From assembly GCA_016930995.1 (NCBI GenBank), contig JAFGFQ010000018.1, forward strand, positions 1-14,060: DNA of 14,060 bases. The letters are read 5' to 3'. The notes under the pieces are model-generated. The model was not told where the DNA came from. It worked only from the letters and a program-made list of their open reading frames with translations, and ran no database searches. This document shows positions 6,223 to 12,473 of this stretch, one piece after another. A program made the position numbers and the translations under genes. Positions within the stretch are counted from its first letter, which is position 1; the number at the start of each line of letters is the position of its first letter. This DNA is from Thermoplasmatota archaeon (lineage in GTDB: Archaea; Thermoplasmatota; E2; DHVEG-1).

Positions 6223-7671
6223 CTACACAGACTCAAGGACCTTGAGTAGATACCGGTAGAATTTATCAACAGTACTGATATGAAGCTGTTCTTCAGGGGA
6301 ATGGGGGTTCTTTAGGGTCGGTCCGATGGAAATCATATCCATCCCGGGGAATTTCTCTCCGATGATACCGCATTCAAGCCCTGCATGGATCGCCTCAATT
6401 TTCGGTTCGGTTTTGAACATATCTAGGAAAATCTTCTTTGAAAGACCAAGGAGTGTTGATTGCAGATCTGGTTTCCAACCAGGATACGGTGTTCCCTCAG
6501 ATACCTTGGCACCAGCCAACGTGGCGATTGACTTGATGCGATCCCGCATATCCTGCAACGCTGATTTCATCGGACTTCGAGAGCTCATCCCGATGAGAAT
6601 CGAATGGTCCTTTACTGAGATTGTAGCAAGGTTTGTAGAGGTGTTTACCAGTGTCTTAATCTCATAGTTCATCTGATGGACCCCATGGGGAAGCCCGTGG
6701 AGAAGGTTTAATAGACTTTCTTGAGATTGTTTCTCTAAAACCATCTTTGGTGATTCACTGGCCTGGATATCGACTTTGAGATTTGGGTCGATTGGTTTAA
6801 TTTCATCAAGGATGTCCTTTTCTTCATTTTTTATTTCGGTGATACACAGAGATTTATTTTTCTTATTGATGGAAAGCTTGGCGTACGCCTCACGAGGAAT
6901 CGCATTATGTTTATCGCCTCCTTTTATATCAAAGAGTGAAAAATCGCATTTCCTAGATGCTTTCCAGAGCAGTCGAGTCAGGATTTTTATCGCGTTTCCC
7001 CGCTGTTCATGGATGTCAACCCCTGAATGGCCACCGCGCAGACCTGAAACCTTGACGGTGATGGTTTCAACATCCGTTGGAACCGCCTGCATCTTGATAG
7101 GCAGTTCTAGTGTTGAGTCACCCCCACCGGCACATCCGACGGTGAGAACCCCGAAATCCTCGCTGTCAAGATTCAGCATGATTTTCCCGGTCAGCATGTC
7201 TGATTTCATGGCAAATGCACCAGTCAAACCGGTTTCTTCATCAACCGTGTATAAGGACTCGATCGGCCCATGTTTTACTTGTTTATCCTCAAGGATAGCA
7301 AGGCTTATGGCAAGACCGATACCGTTGTCTGCCCCTAGGGTGGTTCCCTTCGCGGTGAGCAGATCTCCTGTGATATTTAGTTGAATCGGGTCTTTGGAGA
7401 AATCAAAGGTCACGTCACTGTTCTTTTCACAGACCATGTCCATATGGCCCTGGAGGATGACGATTGGTTTGTTCTGCATCCCAGGGGTCGCCGGTTTACA
7501 GATTACGACATTTCCAACAGGATCTACTCTGGTCTTCAGCCCTTGCTTTTTTGCGAAATTCAGGATATATTCTCTGATTTTTTCCTCATGTTTTGAGCAT
7601 CGCGGGATTTTCCTAATCTCATCAAAATGTTTCCATACAAGTTTTGGTTCTAAATTCTCAATACTTGGCAT
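6223..7671 (-). CDS. pepD: Xaa-His dipeptidase (aminoacyl-histidine dipeptidase, M20 family)
   Basis: A 482-residue cytoplasmic metallopeptidase of family M20C, which cleaves dipeptides such as Xaa-His. The di-zinc site residues are visible: H76 in LQGHMDMV, D115 in LGADNGIGLA, the E145/E146 pair in DEETGLTGA (catalytic base and ligand), D169 in NLDSEDFG, and a late His (about 457) in NPHSPEEQLHI. A lid or dimer domain between them begins with GCAGGGDS and contains VSGLRGGHSGVDIHEQRGNA. Length matches PepD (about 480-490). The frame extends to 7731, but ATG 7671 is the start: GGGAGG lies six bases upstream and a BRE/TATA element sits at 7713-7726, inside the longer frame. The N terminus (MPSIENLEPKLVWKHFDEI) is the usual PepD beginning. 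The glycosyltransferase gene follows without a gap, suggesting one transcript, though no functional link is known. Confidence 0.93.
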   Translation of the reverse strand: MPSIENLEPKLVWKHFDEIRKIPRCSKHEEKIREYILNFAKKQGLKTRVDPVGNVVICKPATPGMQNKPIVILQGHMDMVCEKNSDVTFDFSKDPIQLNITGDLLTAKGTTLGADNGIGLAISLAILEDKQVKHGPIESLYTVDEETGLTGAFAMKSDMLTGKIMLNLDSEDFGVLTVGCAGGGDSTLELPIKMQAVPTDVETITVKVSGLRGGHSGVDIHEQRGNAIKILTRLLWKASRKCDFSLFDIKGGDKHNAIPREAYAKLSINKKNKSLCITEIKNEEKDILDEIKPIDPNLKVDIQASESPKMVLEKQSQESLLNLLHGLPHGVHQMNYEIKTLVNTSTNLATISVKDHSILIGMSSRSPMKSALQDMRDRIKSIATLAGAKVSEGTPYPGWKPDLQSTLLGLSKKIFLDMFKTEPKIEAIHAGLECGIIGEKFPGMDMISIGPTLKNPHSPEEQLHISTVDKFYRYLLKVLESV

Positions 7672-7712
7672 ATACTGCCTCCCTATGTTTCTTGACTGGT
7701 AACACCACAGCA

Positions 7713-7726
7713 CATAAAAAAGGTTT
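7713..7726 (-). promoter_or_regulatory. pepD: BRE/TATA promoter of the dipeptidase-glycosyltransferase unit
   Basis: AAACCTTTTTTATG on the minus strand, of the archaeal AAANNTTTATA pattern. The T-rich part is centred about 46 bp before the ATG at 7671, which predicts a leader of about 20 bases carrying the GGGAGG ribosome site. Confidence 0.55.
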
Positions 7727-7773
7727 GCCAACAGAAACAGCGTGTGATTCTTAGAGATATCCTATCAAAATGG

Positions 7774-8406
7774 CTATTCACAGATGAGATTTTCTTGTTT
7801 CTTTTTTAGATAGGGGAGCCCTGACCTGCTGCTTACTTCTACGTCAAAACCCTCAGGGAGCAGCGTGGGCGTACCGCTTTTCGGTTTTCGTTTACTGAAA
7901 AAATAGATGACCTGGTTTTTTCCGTTTTTTAAACGGACGAGTTCTGAATACAGCGTGTAGAGTCCATAGGTAAATTCCGTTTTTGTCTCAGAGGGAATAA
8001 TGGCCATAGAAATGAGTCCAAAATATCTTTTCACAGGCGTCATGAGAAGATACATAATCGATAGGACGAAGAAAGCAAAGAAAAGAAAACCAATGATTTT
8101 TTCACCAGTCATGACCACATAGAGAATTATTCTTACAACCGAGACGATGAGAACTCCTAATGCAAAGGTACGCGCTCCCTTTATTCTCTTTACGAAACCA
8201 TAGGGGATGATTAGTAGCGATAGTACTGCAAGAAAAACGTCCAACCACATCATTAAAGAAGTAGTGGATACTGAAAGAAAGACGGAAAAATCCTCCCCAA
8301 GATAAATGAAAGAATACCCGAGATAGACAAAGAAAAAGACATTAAGAGCAATGATAAAAGCGATGAAGAGTACGATTCCTGTTGGTACTTTCTTGTTCTC
8401 TGCCAT
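7774..8406 (-). CDS. membrane protein of unknown family with cytoplasmic C-terminal domain
   Basis: A 210-residue protein I do not recognise. Four predicted membrane helices lie at roughly residues 10-33, 50-70, 79-99 and 103-122, with positive charges (VKRIKGAR) after the second. They are followed by a soluble C-terminal part of about 85 residues with several basic stretches (LVRLKNGKNQ, FFSKRKPKSG) and a mixed-charge end. No enzymatic motif was found. ATG 8406 is preferred over GTG 8409: a good TATA box (8433-8440) lies about 30 bp upstream, so the mRNA would be leaderless or nearly so, in line with the lack of a ribosome site. It is divergent from the aldolase gene and lies about 100 bp upstream of the dipeptidase gene on the same strand, which has its own promoter. 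Confidence 0.75.
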   Translation of the reverse strand: MAENKKVPTGIVLFIAFIIALNVFFFVYLGYSFIYLGEDFSVFLSVSTTSLMMWLDVFLAVLSLLIIPYGFVKRIKGARTFALGVLIVSVVRIILYVVMTGEKIIGFLFFAFFVLSIMYLLMTPVKRYFGLISMAIIPSETKTEFTYGLYTLYSELVRLKNGKNQVIYFFSKRKPKSGTPTLLPEGFDVEVSSRSGLPYLKKKQENLICE

Positions 8407-8432
8407 CACAATAATTAATACAAGAGTTAGAC

Positions 8433-8440
8433 TTATATTT
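8433..8440 (-). promoter_or_regulatory. TATA box of the unknown membrane protein gene (near-leaderless)
   Basis: AAATATAA on the minus strand, preceded by GGGAAA as a BRE-like stretch. Its centre is about 30 bp from the ATG at 8406, so transcription should start within a few bases of the start codon. Confidence 0.55.
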
Positions 8441-8474
8441 TTCCCAAAATAATTATAATGGGGAAATAATTCGA

Positions 8475-8491
8475 AACCCGCCTCGGGGGTT
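8475..8491 (+). other. short GC-rich inverted repeat between divergent promoters
   Basis: AACCC-GCCTCGG-GGGTT forms a five-pair stem with a seven-base loop. A CCCG/CGGG pairing is an alternative. It lies in otherwise AT-rich DNA between the TATA boxes of the divergent genes, upstream of the aldolase promoter. It could be a protein-binding site; no function can be assigned. Confidence 0.25.
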
Positions 8492-8529
8492 GGCTAAAAT
8501 CACCCCTAGTTTTGCAAAGACAGTAATAA

Positions 8530-8567
8530 TTTATATAATCCTGCGTTGTTTACCAGAAAAACGGAGG
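8530..8567 (+). promoter_or_regulatory. TATA box and ribosome site of the aldolase gene
   Basis: TTTATATAA (8530-8538) is a near-perfect archaeal TATA box. Transcription about 26 bp downstream would leave a 15-18-base leader holding GGAGG (8563-8567), nine bases before ATG 8577. This fixes the start codon and shows that the open frame upstream is not coding. Confidence 0.7.
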
Positions 8568-8576
8568 CAGAACCCG

Positions 8577-9356
8577 ATGGATTGGGGTATGAAAAATCGT
8601 CTTTCACGAATCATAAAGCCAAAAGATGGCCGCACCGTGATGCTTGCGGTCGATCATGGGTATTTCATGGGACCGACTTCAGGGCTTGAACAGCTTGATA
8701 AGATGGTCAATCCTCTGTTACCCTATACAGATACACTGATGCTGACACGTGGCGCACTGAGAAACTACATCAACCCGACCATTGATGTTCCTATTGTCCT
8801 ACGTGTATCAGGAGGAACAAGCATCATCGGCCCAAGACTCTTACATGAAGGAACTGTCCTTTCCATTGAGGATGCGATTCGCCTGAATGCCTCAGGTGTC
8901 GCATACTCCATCCTTGTCGGGGCGGAATTCGAGCGTGATACGATCCTTGGGATGACCCAGTACATCGATGAAGCGGAACGATATGGAATGCCTGTGCTGG
9001 CTGTGACAGCGGTGGGAAAAGACATGAAACGAGACGCCCGGTACATGAGCCTTGCGTCCCGGATCGCTGCTGAGCTTGGCGCCCATATCGTAAAAACCTA
9101 TTATGTCTCCGAGTTCGAAAAAGTCGTAGAATCCTGCCCGGTCCCAGTCGTCATCGCAGGGGGGAAGAAACAACCAGAAGATGAGGCACTGAAAATGGCA
9201 TATGATGCAATCCATGCGGGAGCCATCGGGGTCGACATGGGTAGAAACATTTTCCAAAGCTCTAGTCCCGTAAACATGATTAAAGCGGTCAATGCTATCG
9301 TCCATAAGAATGTCACACCAAAGGAAGCATTCGAGATATTCAAAGGAAAAAAATAG
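8577..9356 (+). CDS. LsrF-like class I aldolase/thiolase (DeoC/FbaB superfamily)
   Basis: A 259-residue TIM-barrel enzyme. It closely resembles bacterial LsrF, the thiolase acting on 3-hydroxy-5-phosphonooxypentane-2,4-dione in AI-2 breakdown: MDWGMKNRLSRI at the start, GRTVMLAVDHGYFMGPTSGL (18-37), AVTAVGKDMKRDARY (142-156), HIVKTYY (170-176), VIAGGKK (192-198) and GVDMGRNIFQS (218-228). K173 is the expected Schiff-base lysine and D26-H27 belong to the active site. The same superfamily in archaea includes fructose-bisphosphate aldolase and the ADTH synthase of aromatic amino acid and quinone precursor synthesis, so the substrate is uncertain. No lsr transporter, kinase or regulator is nearby, which argues against AI-2 use. 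It is a single-gene unit, with its own promoter ahead and the lemA promoter behind. Confidence 0.85.
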   Translation: MDWGMKNRLSRIIKPKDGRTVMLAVDHGYFMGPTSGLEQLDKMVNPLLPYTDTLMLTRGALRNYINPTIDVPIVLRVSGGTSIIGPRLLHEGTVLSIEDAIRLNASGVAYSILVGAEFERDTILGMTQYIDEAERYGMPVLAVTAVGKDMKRDARYMSLASRIAAELGAHIVKTYYVSEFEKVVESCPVPVVIAGGKKQPEDEALKMAYDAIHAGAIGVDMGRNIFQSSSPVNMIKAVNAIVHKNVTPKEAFEIFKGKK

Positions 9357-9392
9357 CACTAAAGAATTCATCAATCCTCTGATTACGATATG

Positions 9393-9431
9393 TTTAAATA
9401 AAACATCTTATTACACCTACCTCTGAGGAGG
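9393..9431 (+). promoter_or_regulatory. lemA: TATA box and ribosome site of the lemA-htpX operon
   Basis: TTTAAATA (9393-9400) lies about 42 bp before the ATG at 9438. GAGGAGG (9425-9431) is a strong ribosome site six bases before that ATG. Transcription is expected to begin near 9420-9424. Confidence 0.55.
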
Positions 9432-9437
9432 CAACCT

Positions 9438-10001
9438 ATGGACCTAATGTTGATAATAGGACTTGTCGTACTGCTGATAGTTGTTGTAGTGTTACTTTGG
9501 TTTTTCAGCTACTACAACCGAGTTGTCAGATACGAAAACAGAATCGATAACGCATGGGCTCAGATTGATGTACAGCTCAAACGAAGGGCAGATCTTATCC
9601 CGAATCTCATGGAGACCGTCAAAGGGTATATGAACCATGAGCGGCAAACCCTTGAAGCCGTAACAAAGGCTCGGTCTGCCGTGATGACTGCAAAGACACC
9701 GCAGGACAGCATCAACGCAGATAATATGCTGACTGGTGCGTTAAAAACCCTCTTTGCGGTATCGGAAAGCTACCCTGACCTGAAGGCAAACCAGAACTTC
9801 CTACAGCTTCAGGATGAGTTAACGCACACGGAAGAAAAAATCGCGTACTCGCGACAGCACTTTAACGACTCGGTACTTTCGTTTAACAACCTCATCGAGA
9901 CATTCCCTGGGAATATCTTTGCTGGTATGATGGGGAAGAAAGAACGACAAATGCTGCAGATCCCAGAAGCATCTCGAGAAGTACCAAAGGTATCTTTCTA
10001 A
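9438..10001 (+). CDS. lemA: LemA family membrane protein
   Basis: A 187-residue LemA protein. One N-terminal transmembrane helix (residues about 4-25) is followed by the family signature YNRVVRYENRIDNAWAQIDV, then LKRRADLIPNLMETVKGYM and ERQTLEAVTKARSAV. The rest is an alpha-helical, mostly coiled-coil domain running to FPGNIFAGMMG. This is the full normal length. LemA proteins are widespread, membrane-anchored and of uncertain function. They are often encoded beside HtpX, as here, where htpX starts 21 bases after the stop. A role in membrane-protein quality control with that protease is likely from this pairing. Confidence 0.93.
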   Translation: MDLMLIIGLVVLLIVVVVLLWFFSYYNRVVRYENRIDNAWAQIDVQLKRRADLIPNLMETVKGYMNHERQTLEAVTKARSAVMTAKTPQDSINADNMLTGALKTLFAVSESYPDLKANQNFLQLQDELTHTEEKIAYSRQHFNDSVLSFNNLIETFPGNIFAGMMGKKERQMLQIPEASREVPKVSF

Positions 10002-10022
10002 GTACGACACCTGTTTGATACT

Positions 10023-10937
10023 ATGGGGCAACCACAGCTCATTGAGGACCACATACGGAAAAATAAGCGGGATACCGTACTTATCTGTATGCTTATGGTC
10101 ATTCTCCTTTTTTCTGTTATTTTTGCAATCGGTCTCGTCCTTGGTGCCCCACCAATCCTCACGATGATGATTGGGTTGCCGGTTGCACTGTTTTACATTT
10201 TTATCACCTATTCCTTTTCAGTACAAAGCGTGATTTCCGCTGCAGGAGCACGACCTGCGAACCCGCAGATCAGGGAAGAAAAACTGCTTATCTACAAGGT
10301 CGAGGAGATGGCACTTGCAGCAGGATTACCTGCTCCGAAGGTCTATGTGCAAGAATCCCGGGATATCAATGCGTTTGCGACTGGTCATAACCCCAGTGAT
10401 TCCATCATCTGTGCCACAACCGGGGCGCTACAGCAGTTAGACAACGCGGAGCTTGAAGGAGTCATCGGCCATGAGATGAGTCATATCAGGAATCGCGATA
10501 TCCTGGTCATGACAGTCACCGTTGGTGTAGTAGGAGCGATTGCGCTTATTGCTGAGATTGTATTTCGGATGCTGTTCTGGGGAGCTGCCACAGGAAGAGG
10601 GGGTGGCGGGAAAAAAGGACAAGGTAACATTATTATGATTGTTATCGCGATTATTTTTATTATTCTTGCACCGATTTTCTCGCGGCTGACGTATCTTGCG
10701 ATTTCACGTCGACGTGAGTATCTTGCCGATGCTGATGGAGCATATCTGACACGGAACCCAGAGGGACTGGCACAAGCATTGGAGAAAATAAAAGGAGATA
10801 TCCCGGATGATCCCAAGGGTTCAAAGACCGTTGCCCCCCTCTACATTGCCAACCCCTTCAAACGGGCGCATCGGGATTCGATTTGGTCAACGCATCCACC
10901 CCTTGATGAACGGATCCGCCGGTTGCGGTCTATGTGA
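10023..10937 (+). CDS. htpX: HtpX-like membrane zinc metalloprotease (M48 family)
   Basis: A 304-residue M48B protease that degrades damaged membrane proteins on the cytoplasmic face. Two N-terminal helices (about 18-40 and 43-68) are followed by the catalytic domain. It contains the zinc motif HEMSH (150-154) within GVIGHEMSHIRNRD and the third ligand E232 in RRREYLADADGA. Two further helices lie at about 161-184 and 203-221, separated by a Gly/Lys-rich loop (TGRGGGGKKGQG). The C-terminal THPPLDERIRRL is the usual HtpX ending. All expected residues are present, so the enzyme should be active. There is no clear ribosome site; it is probably translated from the lemA-htpX transcript. It ends 33 bp from the convergent flavodoxin gene. 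Confidence 0.95.
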   Translation: MGQPQLIEDHIRKNKRDTVLICMLMVILLFSVIFAIGLVLGAPPILTMMIGLPVALFYIFITYSFSVQSVISAAGARPANPQIREEKLLIYKVEEMALAAGLPAPKVYVQESRDINAFATGHNPSDSIICATTGALQQLDNAELEGVIGHEMSHIRNRDILVMTVTVGVVGAIALIAEIVFRMLFWGAATGRGGGGKKGQGNIIMIVIAIIFIILAPIFSRLTYLAISRRREYLADADGAYLTRNPEGLAQALEKIKGDIPDDPKGSKTVAPLYIANPFKRAHRDSIWSTHPPLDERIRRLRSM

Positions 10938-10970
10938 TTTGTTCTTAACAATCAGATAAGGACAGCAGAT

Positions 10971-11465
10971 TTATTTTTTCAGGACCGATTGGATAAATAC
11001 ATCTATTTCTTGTTCACCTGCTTTTATCTTTCCTTTTCCCATCTGTAATCCGAGGAACAAAGTGGGATTGTCCATGCCTAGGTTTTGAAGAGTCTGCTGG
11101 ATCATCTGTCGTGGTTTTCCCTGTGGATCTGGTTTTCCGCCGCCTGTGATAAAAAGAGCAGTTTTTTTCCCGGTGACATTTTTTGCAGAGGAAAAGAATG
11201 TTTTAATGAATGGTGGCGCACATCCGCCCCAGGTCGGTGACCCGACAATCAAGGTGGTATATTTGCCTAAATCTGTGTTGGGATTTTTTATTGGTAACTC
11301 CTGTTGTTTCATTGCTGCTCTCCCCGCAGTAAAAAACCCTGGTCTTTTGACCGCTTCAATTTCGATTACATCAACAGTGAGTTGTTTCTGTCTGAATTTT
11401 TCTGCTAGTATCGATGCGACAGCCCTCGTGTTCCCTGTTCTTGAATAATAAACAATCCCGATCAT
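10971..11465 (-). CDS. flavodoxin family protein
   Basis: A 164-residue flavodoxin-fold protein. The FMN phosphate loop SRTGNT lies at residues 8-13 after the first strand (MIGIVYY). A second FMN-contacting loop is IVGSPTWGGCAPP (73-85), and a third strand and loop is ALFITGGGKPDPQGKPRQMI (103-122). The length fits short-chain to mid-size flavodoxins. ATG 11465 has GGGAG eight bases upstream and a TATA-like TTAAATAA at 11506-11513, giving an 18-base leader. It is a cytoplasmic electron carrier or quinone-reductase-like protein; the redox partner is not evident from neighbours. Divergent from the 11513/11659 genes. Confidence 0.88.
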   Translation of the reverse strand: MIGIVYYSRTGNTRAVASILAEKFRQKQLTVDVIEIEAVKRPGFFTAGRAAMKQQELPIKNPNTDLGKYTTLIVGSPTWGGCAPPFIKTFFSSAKNVTGKKTALFITGGGKPDPQGKPRQMIQQTLQNLGMDNPTLFLGLQMGKGKIKAGEQEIDVFIQSVLKK

Positions 11466-11505
11466 CGTACGTACTCCCTTTTTTTTAGGGTGGTATCTTC
11501 CTTGC

Positions 11506-11513
11506 TTATTTAA
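11506..11513 (-). promoter_or_regulatory. TATA-like box of the flavodoxin gene
   Basis: TTAAATAA on the minus strand, centred about 44 bp before ATG 11465. Initiation about 26 bp downstream leaves a short leader carrying GGGAG (11474-11478). Confidence 0.45.
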
Positions 11514-11662
11514 TGATTCTGCCCATGTGTGCTGACGATGATACGGTTGAGAGAATACGAAAGAAACACATCGGTCGATTGATCTTCTTATCCAGGATCA
11601 TGGAAAACAAGAATCGAAAACTACATAAACAAGGAAGACATGGGAGCGGAGAATTCATATGA
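11513..11662 (+). CDS. possible 49-residue basic protein
   Basis: A small open frame beginning MILPMCADDDTVERIRKK and ending GRHGSGEFI. It has an acidic N-terminal patch, then an amphipathic basic helix (ERIRKKHIGRLIFLSRIMEN) and a Lys/His/Arg-rich tail. Its stop overlaps the ATG of the next gene in the ATGA arrangement seen elsewhere in this window. Alternative starts are ATG 11525 and ATG 11600. Against it: no ribosome site precedes the first ATG, the flavodoxin TATA box touches the start, and the following gene appears to have its own TATA-like element (11622-11629) inside this frame. It could equally be a chance open frame in a promoter region. No family recognised. Confidence 0.3.
   Translation: MILPMCADDDTVERIRKKHIGRLIFLSRIMENKNRKLHKQGRHGSGEFI
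11622..11651 (+). promoter_or_regulatory. TATA-like element and ribosome site ahead of the 11659 gene
   Basis: TACATAAA (11622-11629), preceded by CGAAAA as a BRE-like stretch, is centred 33 bp before the ATG. GGAG at 11648-11651 is a ribosome site seven bases before the ATG. The two are close together, so only one of them may matter. Confidence 0.35.
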
Positions 11663-12471
11663 AGAAAACAGGAGTGCTTATCCTTATAGCGTTCATTACG
11701 ATTCTCAGCCTGTATCCAACAGTTCAGGCGAGTGATGCTGGAATTGTCGTCGACCAGCATCTCGTCACTATTTCCCTTGCGACCACGGGCCTGCAAGTGG
11801 ATGAGACCATCAAGGTAACCAATGCAAACACCGCAGACCAAATCGTCACCTCATTACGATTCTGGATCCAGCAAAGCAACCAAGGCACTGTCAAAATTAC
11901 TGAACTCCAATCAGGTATAGAACTTATCGGACTTATTACCGGCAACATCCGAACCTGTAACCTTAGCGCTGCAAACCTCACACTTCCCTCAGGTGCTTCA
12001 ATGACCCTGCAAGTCACCTACTATCTTCCCACAACTGAGCAGAACTTCGTTAAAACTCTCCTCTATGATACCACGCTGTTTTCCGTCACCTATGAGGACC
12101 GCGATCTCTTCAAAGGAGAACATCTCCTCTATGGCTCTGATGTGAACAATGCGATCTGGATCCGCCTCTACCAGCCAACAGAAGCCCCCTTGAACATTAC
12201 GATGATCATCATCGTTTTTTCCATAGTCATCATTGTGCTTGCTGCCCTGCTCTTCTTACTGAAGAAACAACGGTCAAAGAATAAAAAAACAGTCGCTGAG
12301 TCAGAACAGACACTCACGACAAAAAAAACATTACTGCTTTCCTTGTTAAAAGACCTAGAGAAACAATACCGTGCGCAGTCTATCTCTGATGAGACGTACA
12401 ATAAAATAAAAGATGAATACAAACAGCAAGCAGTCGATGTGATGAAAAAACTCGATGATCTGAAAAAATAA
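11659..12471 (+). CDS. secreted single-pass membrane protein with cytoplasmic helical domain, unknown family
   Basis: A 270-residue protein I do not recognise. It has a signal peptide (residues 1-24, ending TVQA), an outer domain of about 150 residues that looks beta-rich (alternating Thr/Val/Ile strands such as ATTGLQVDETIKVTN and GASMTLQVTYYLP), one transmembrane helix (179-201), a basic stop-transfer run (KKQRSKNKK), and a cytoplasmic helical segment. That last part, LLLSLLKDLEKQYRAQSISDETYNKIKDEY, resembles the short SHOCT-like helix pairs found at the ends of many archaeal and bacterial membrane proteins. The outer domain could be immunoglobulin-like. Its role is unknown; an envelope or sensing function is a guess. 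It meets rfcL tail to tail with only two bases between the stops. Confidence 0.78.
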   Translation: MKKTGVLILIAFITILSLYPTVQASDAGIVVDQHLVTISLATTGLQVDETIKVTNANTADQIVTSLRFWIQQSNQGTVKITELQSGIELIGLITGNIRTCNLSAANLTLPSGASMTLQVTYYLPTTEQNFVKTLLYDTTLFSVTYEDRDLFKGEHLLYGSDVNNAIWIRLYQPTEAPLNITMIIIVFSIVIIVLAALLFLLKKQRSKNKKTVAESEQTLTTKKTLLLSLLKDLEKQYRAQSISDETYNKIKDEYKQQAVDVMKKLDDLKK

Positions 12472-12473
12472 CG

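Noticed and set aside
6776..7384. A 202-codon open frame on the plus strand, antisense to the dipeptidase gene
   Set aside because: It lies wholly inside pepD, whose metal-site residues are intact. The antisense product is Ser/Pro/Arg-rich with no family resemblance, as expected for a shadow of a real gene.
7672..7731. N-terminal extension of the dipeptidase
   Set aside because: It overlaps a GGGAGG ribosome site and a BRE/TATA element. The family's usual N terminus starts at 7671.
8490..8576. N-terminal extension of the aldolase from a TTG codon
   Set aside because: The extension covers the TATA box (8530-8538) and the ribosome site (8563-8567). The protein from ATG 8577 begins at the family's usual MDWGM/LDWGM-like position.
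8892..9374. A 160-codon open frame on the minus strand over the aldolase gene
   Set aside because: The plus strand encodes a complete LsrF-like enzyme with promoter and ribosome site. The antisense frame is rich in Cys, His and Phe and looks like no protein family.
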